Shown piece by piece: positions 63,777 to 64,000 of a stretch of 64,000 bases of DNA (its first letter is position 1; each line of letters opens with the position of its first letter). The position numbers and the translations under genes are program-made. The notes beneath the pieces are model-generated. The model was not told the DNA's origin, did not search any database, and saw only the letters and a list, made by a program, of their open reading frames with translations. This DNA comes from Lottia gigantea (taxonomy: Eukaryota; Mollusca; Gastropoda; Lottiidae). The DNA lies in contig NW_008710427.1 of assembly GCF_000327385.1 (NCBI RefSeq), positions 1,309,352 to 1,373,351 of the forward strand, in the 5' to 3' direction.

Positions 63777-64000
63777 ATGAATAACGATTATCAACAAAAA
63801 CTTAATGACCTGCGCGATAAAACAGCTGATGACCTTTTTTATAACATCACCAAGGAAACAAATAATATCACCATGTTGATAACAAAGGGAGATTACTATC
63901 AATACCTAATGACCAATACTTCCAACATTACTTCTATCTATGGCAATATGTCTGAACAGGATAAAATGTATGCCCTAGAGTCGACTATCTGTGGATCAAA
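63777..64000 (+). CDS. N-terminal part of an unrecognised, probably extracellular/membrane protein; runs off the window
   Basis: The frame from ATG 63777 is open for 74 codons to the window edge. It begins MNNDYQQKLNDLRDKTADDL and ends STICGS. It has five N-glycosylation sequons (N23-I-T, N30-I-T, N47-T-S, N50-I-T, N57-M-S) within 35 residues, one Cys (C72), and no hydrophobic signal peptide or membrane segment so far. Dense sequons without a signal peptide are typical of the outside N-terminus of class A G-protein-coupled receptors. C72 could begin a conserved cysteine pair, but no family can be named from this piece. Base composition is visibly less AT-biased than upstream, and codons are varied. 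The ATG was chosen because an in-frame stop lies 18 bases upstream. If the receptor guess holds, a first membrane helix should follow soon beyond the window. Confidence 0.65.
   Translation, partial: MNNDYQQKLNDLRDKTADDLFYNITKETNNITMLITKGDYYQYLMTNTSNITSIYGNMSEQDKMYALESTICGS

Overview
This window looks like a piece of an invertebrate nuclear genome, most likely a mollusc or another lophotrochozoan. It is very AT-rich and has almost no protein-coding sequence. It holds an assembly gap of 50 N, many short dispersed repeats, several minisatellites and a tRNA-derived SINE. The repeats containing 'agggcaataactca' are of a kind I associate with bivalve and gastropod genomes. The taxon is an inference and no single feature proves it. 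I found no bacterial-type genes, operons, rRNA genes or CRISPR arrays.

Layout. 1-1607 is featureless. 1608-5003 is a composite non-autonomous mobile element with a 109-bp tandem array at its centre and a hairpin at its right end. 5361-6246 is a foldback of C-rich/G-rich simple repeats split by a full-length SINE with target duplications. 6.2-10.8 kb is plain AT-rich DNA. 10.9-16.2 kb holds three copies of a second repeat family, followed by a candidate solo LTR (16489-17100) and a second hairpin-ended element (17428-18713). After the gap (22471-22520) comes a 21/42-bp minisatellite that abuts an inverted copy of the hairpin-ended family (23585-24395), then a 19-bp-arm perfect inverted repeat. 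26.4-28.4 kb has a SINE copy and a tandem repeat. 35.0-36.3 kb is a cluster of a GIY-YIG-like retroelement fragment, a 289-bp dispersed repeat, a 308-bp foldback MITE and a SINE tail. 42.9-45.1 kb has 57-bp and 31-bp minisatellites. 46.7 kb has another copy of the second repeat family, 49.56 kb a run of 28 G, and 54.6-55.3 kb a DNA-transposon relic with a Myb/SANT-like coding fragment. 57.4-60.0 kb is a 2.6-kb array of 44-bp units interrupted by a second copy of the 289-bp repeat, and 62.5-62.9 kb is a 42-bp array.

The only likely host coding sequence is at the right edge: an open frame from an ATG at 63777 that runs off the window, with five N-glycosylation sequons in 35 residues and a plausible splice acceptor just upstream. 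It looks like the extracellular start of a membrane or secreted protein. The rest of the window may be its upstream intron or intergenic DNA.

The most interesting signal is in the hairpin-ended family. Its copies carry exact matches to ETS/GABP (ACCGGAAGT), ERR/SF-1 (TCAAGGTCA), nuclear-receptor IR1 and DR1, and, in the 109-bp array, NRF-1-type palindromes (TGCGCATGCGCA). This repeat could seed regulatory sites.
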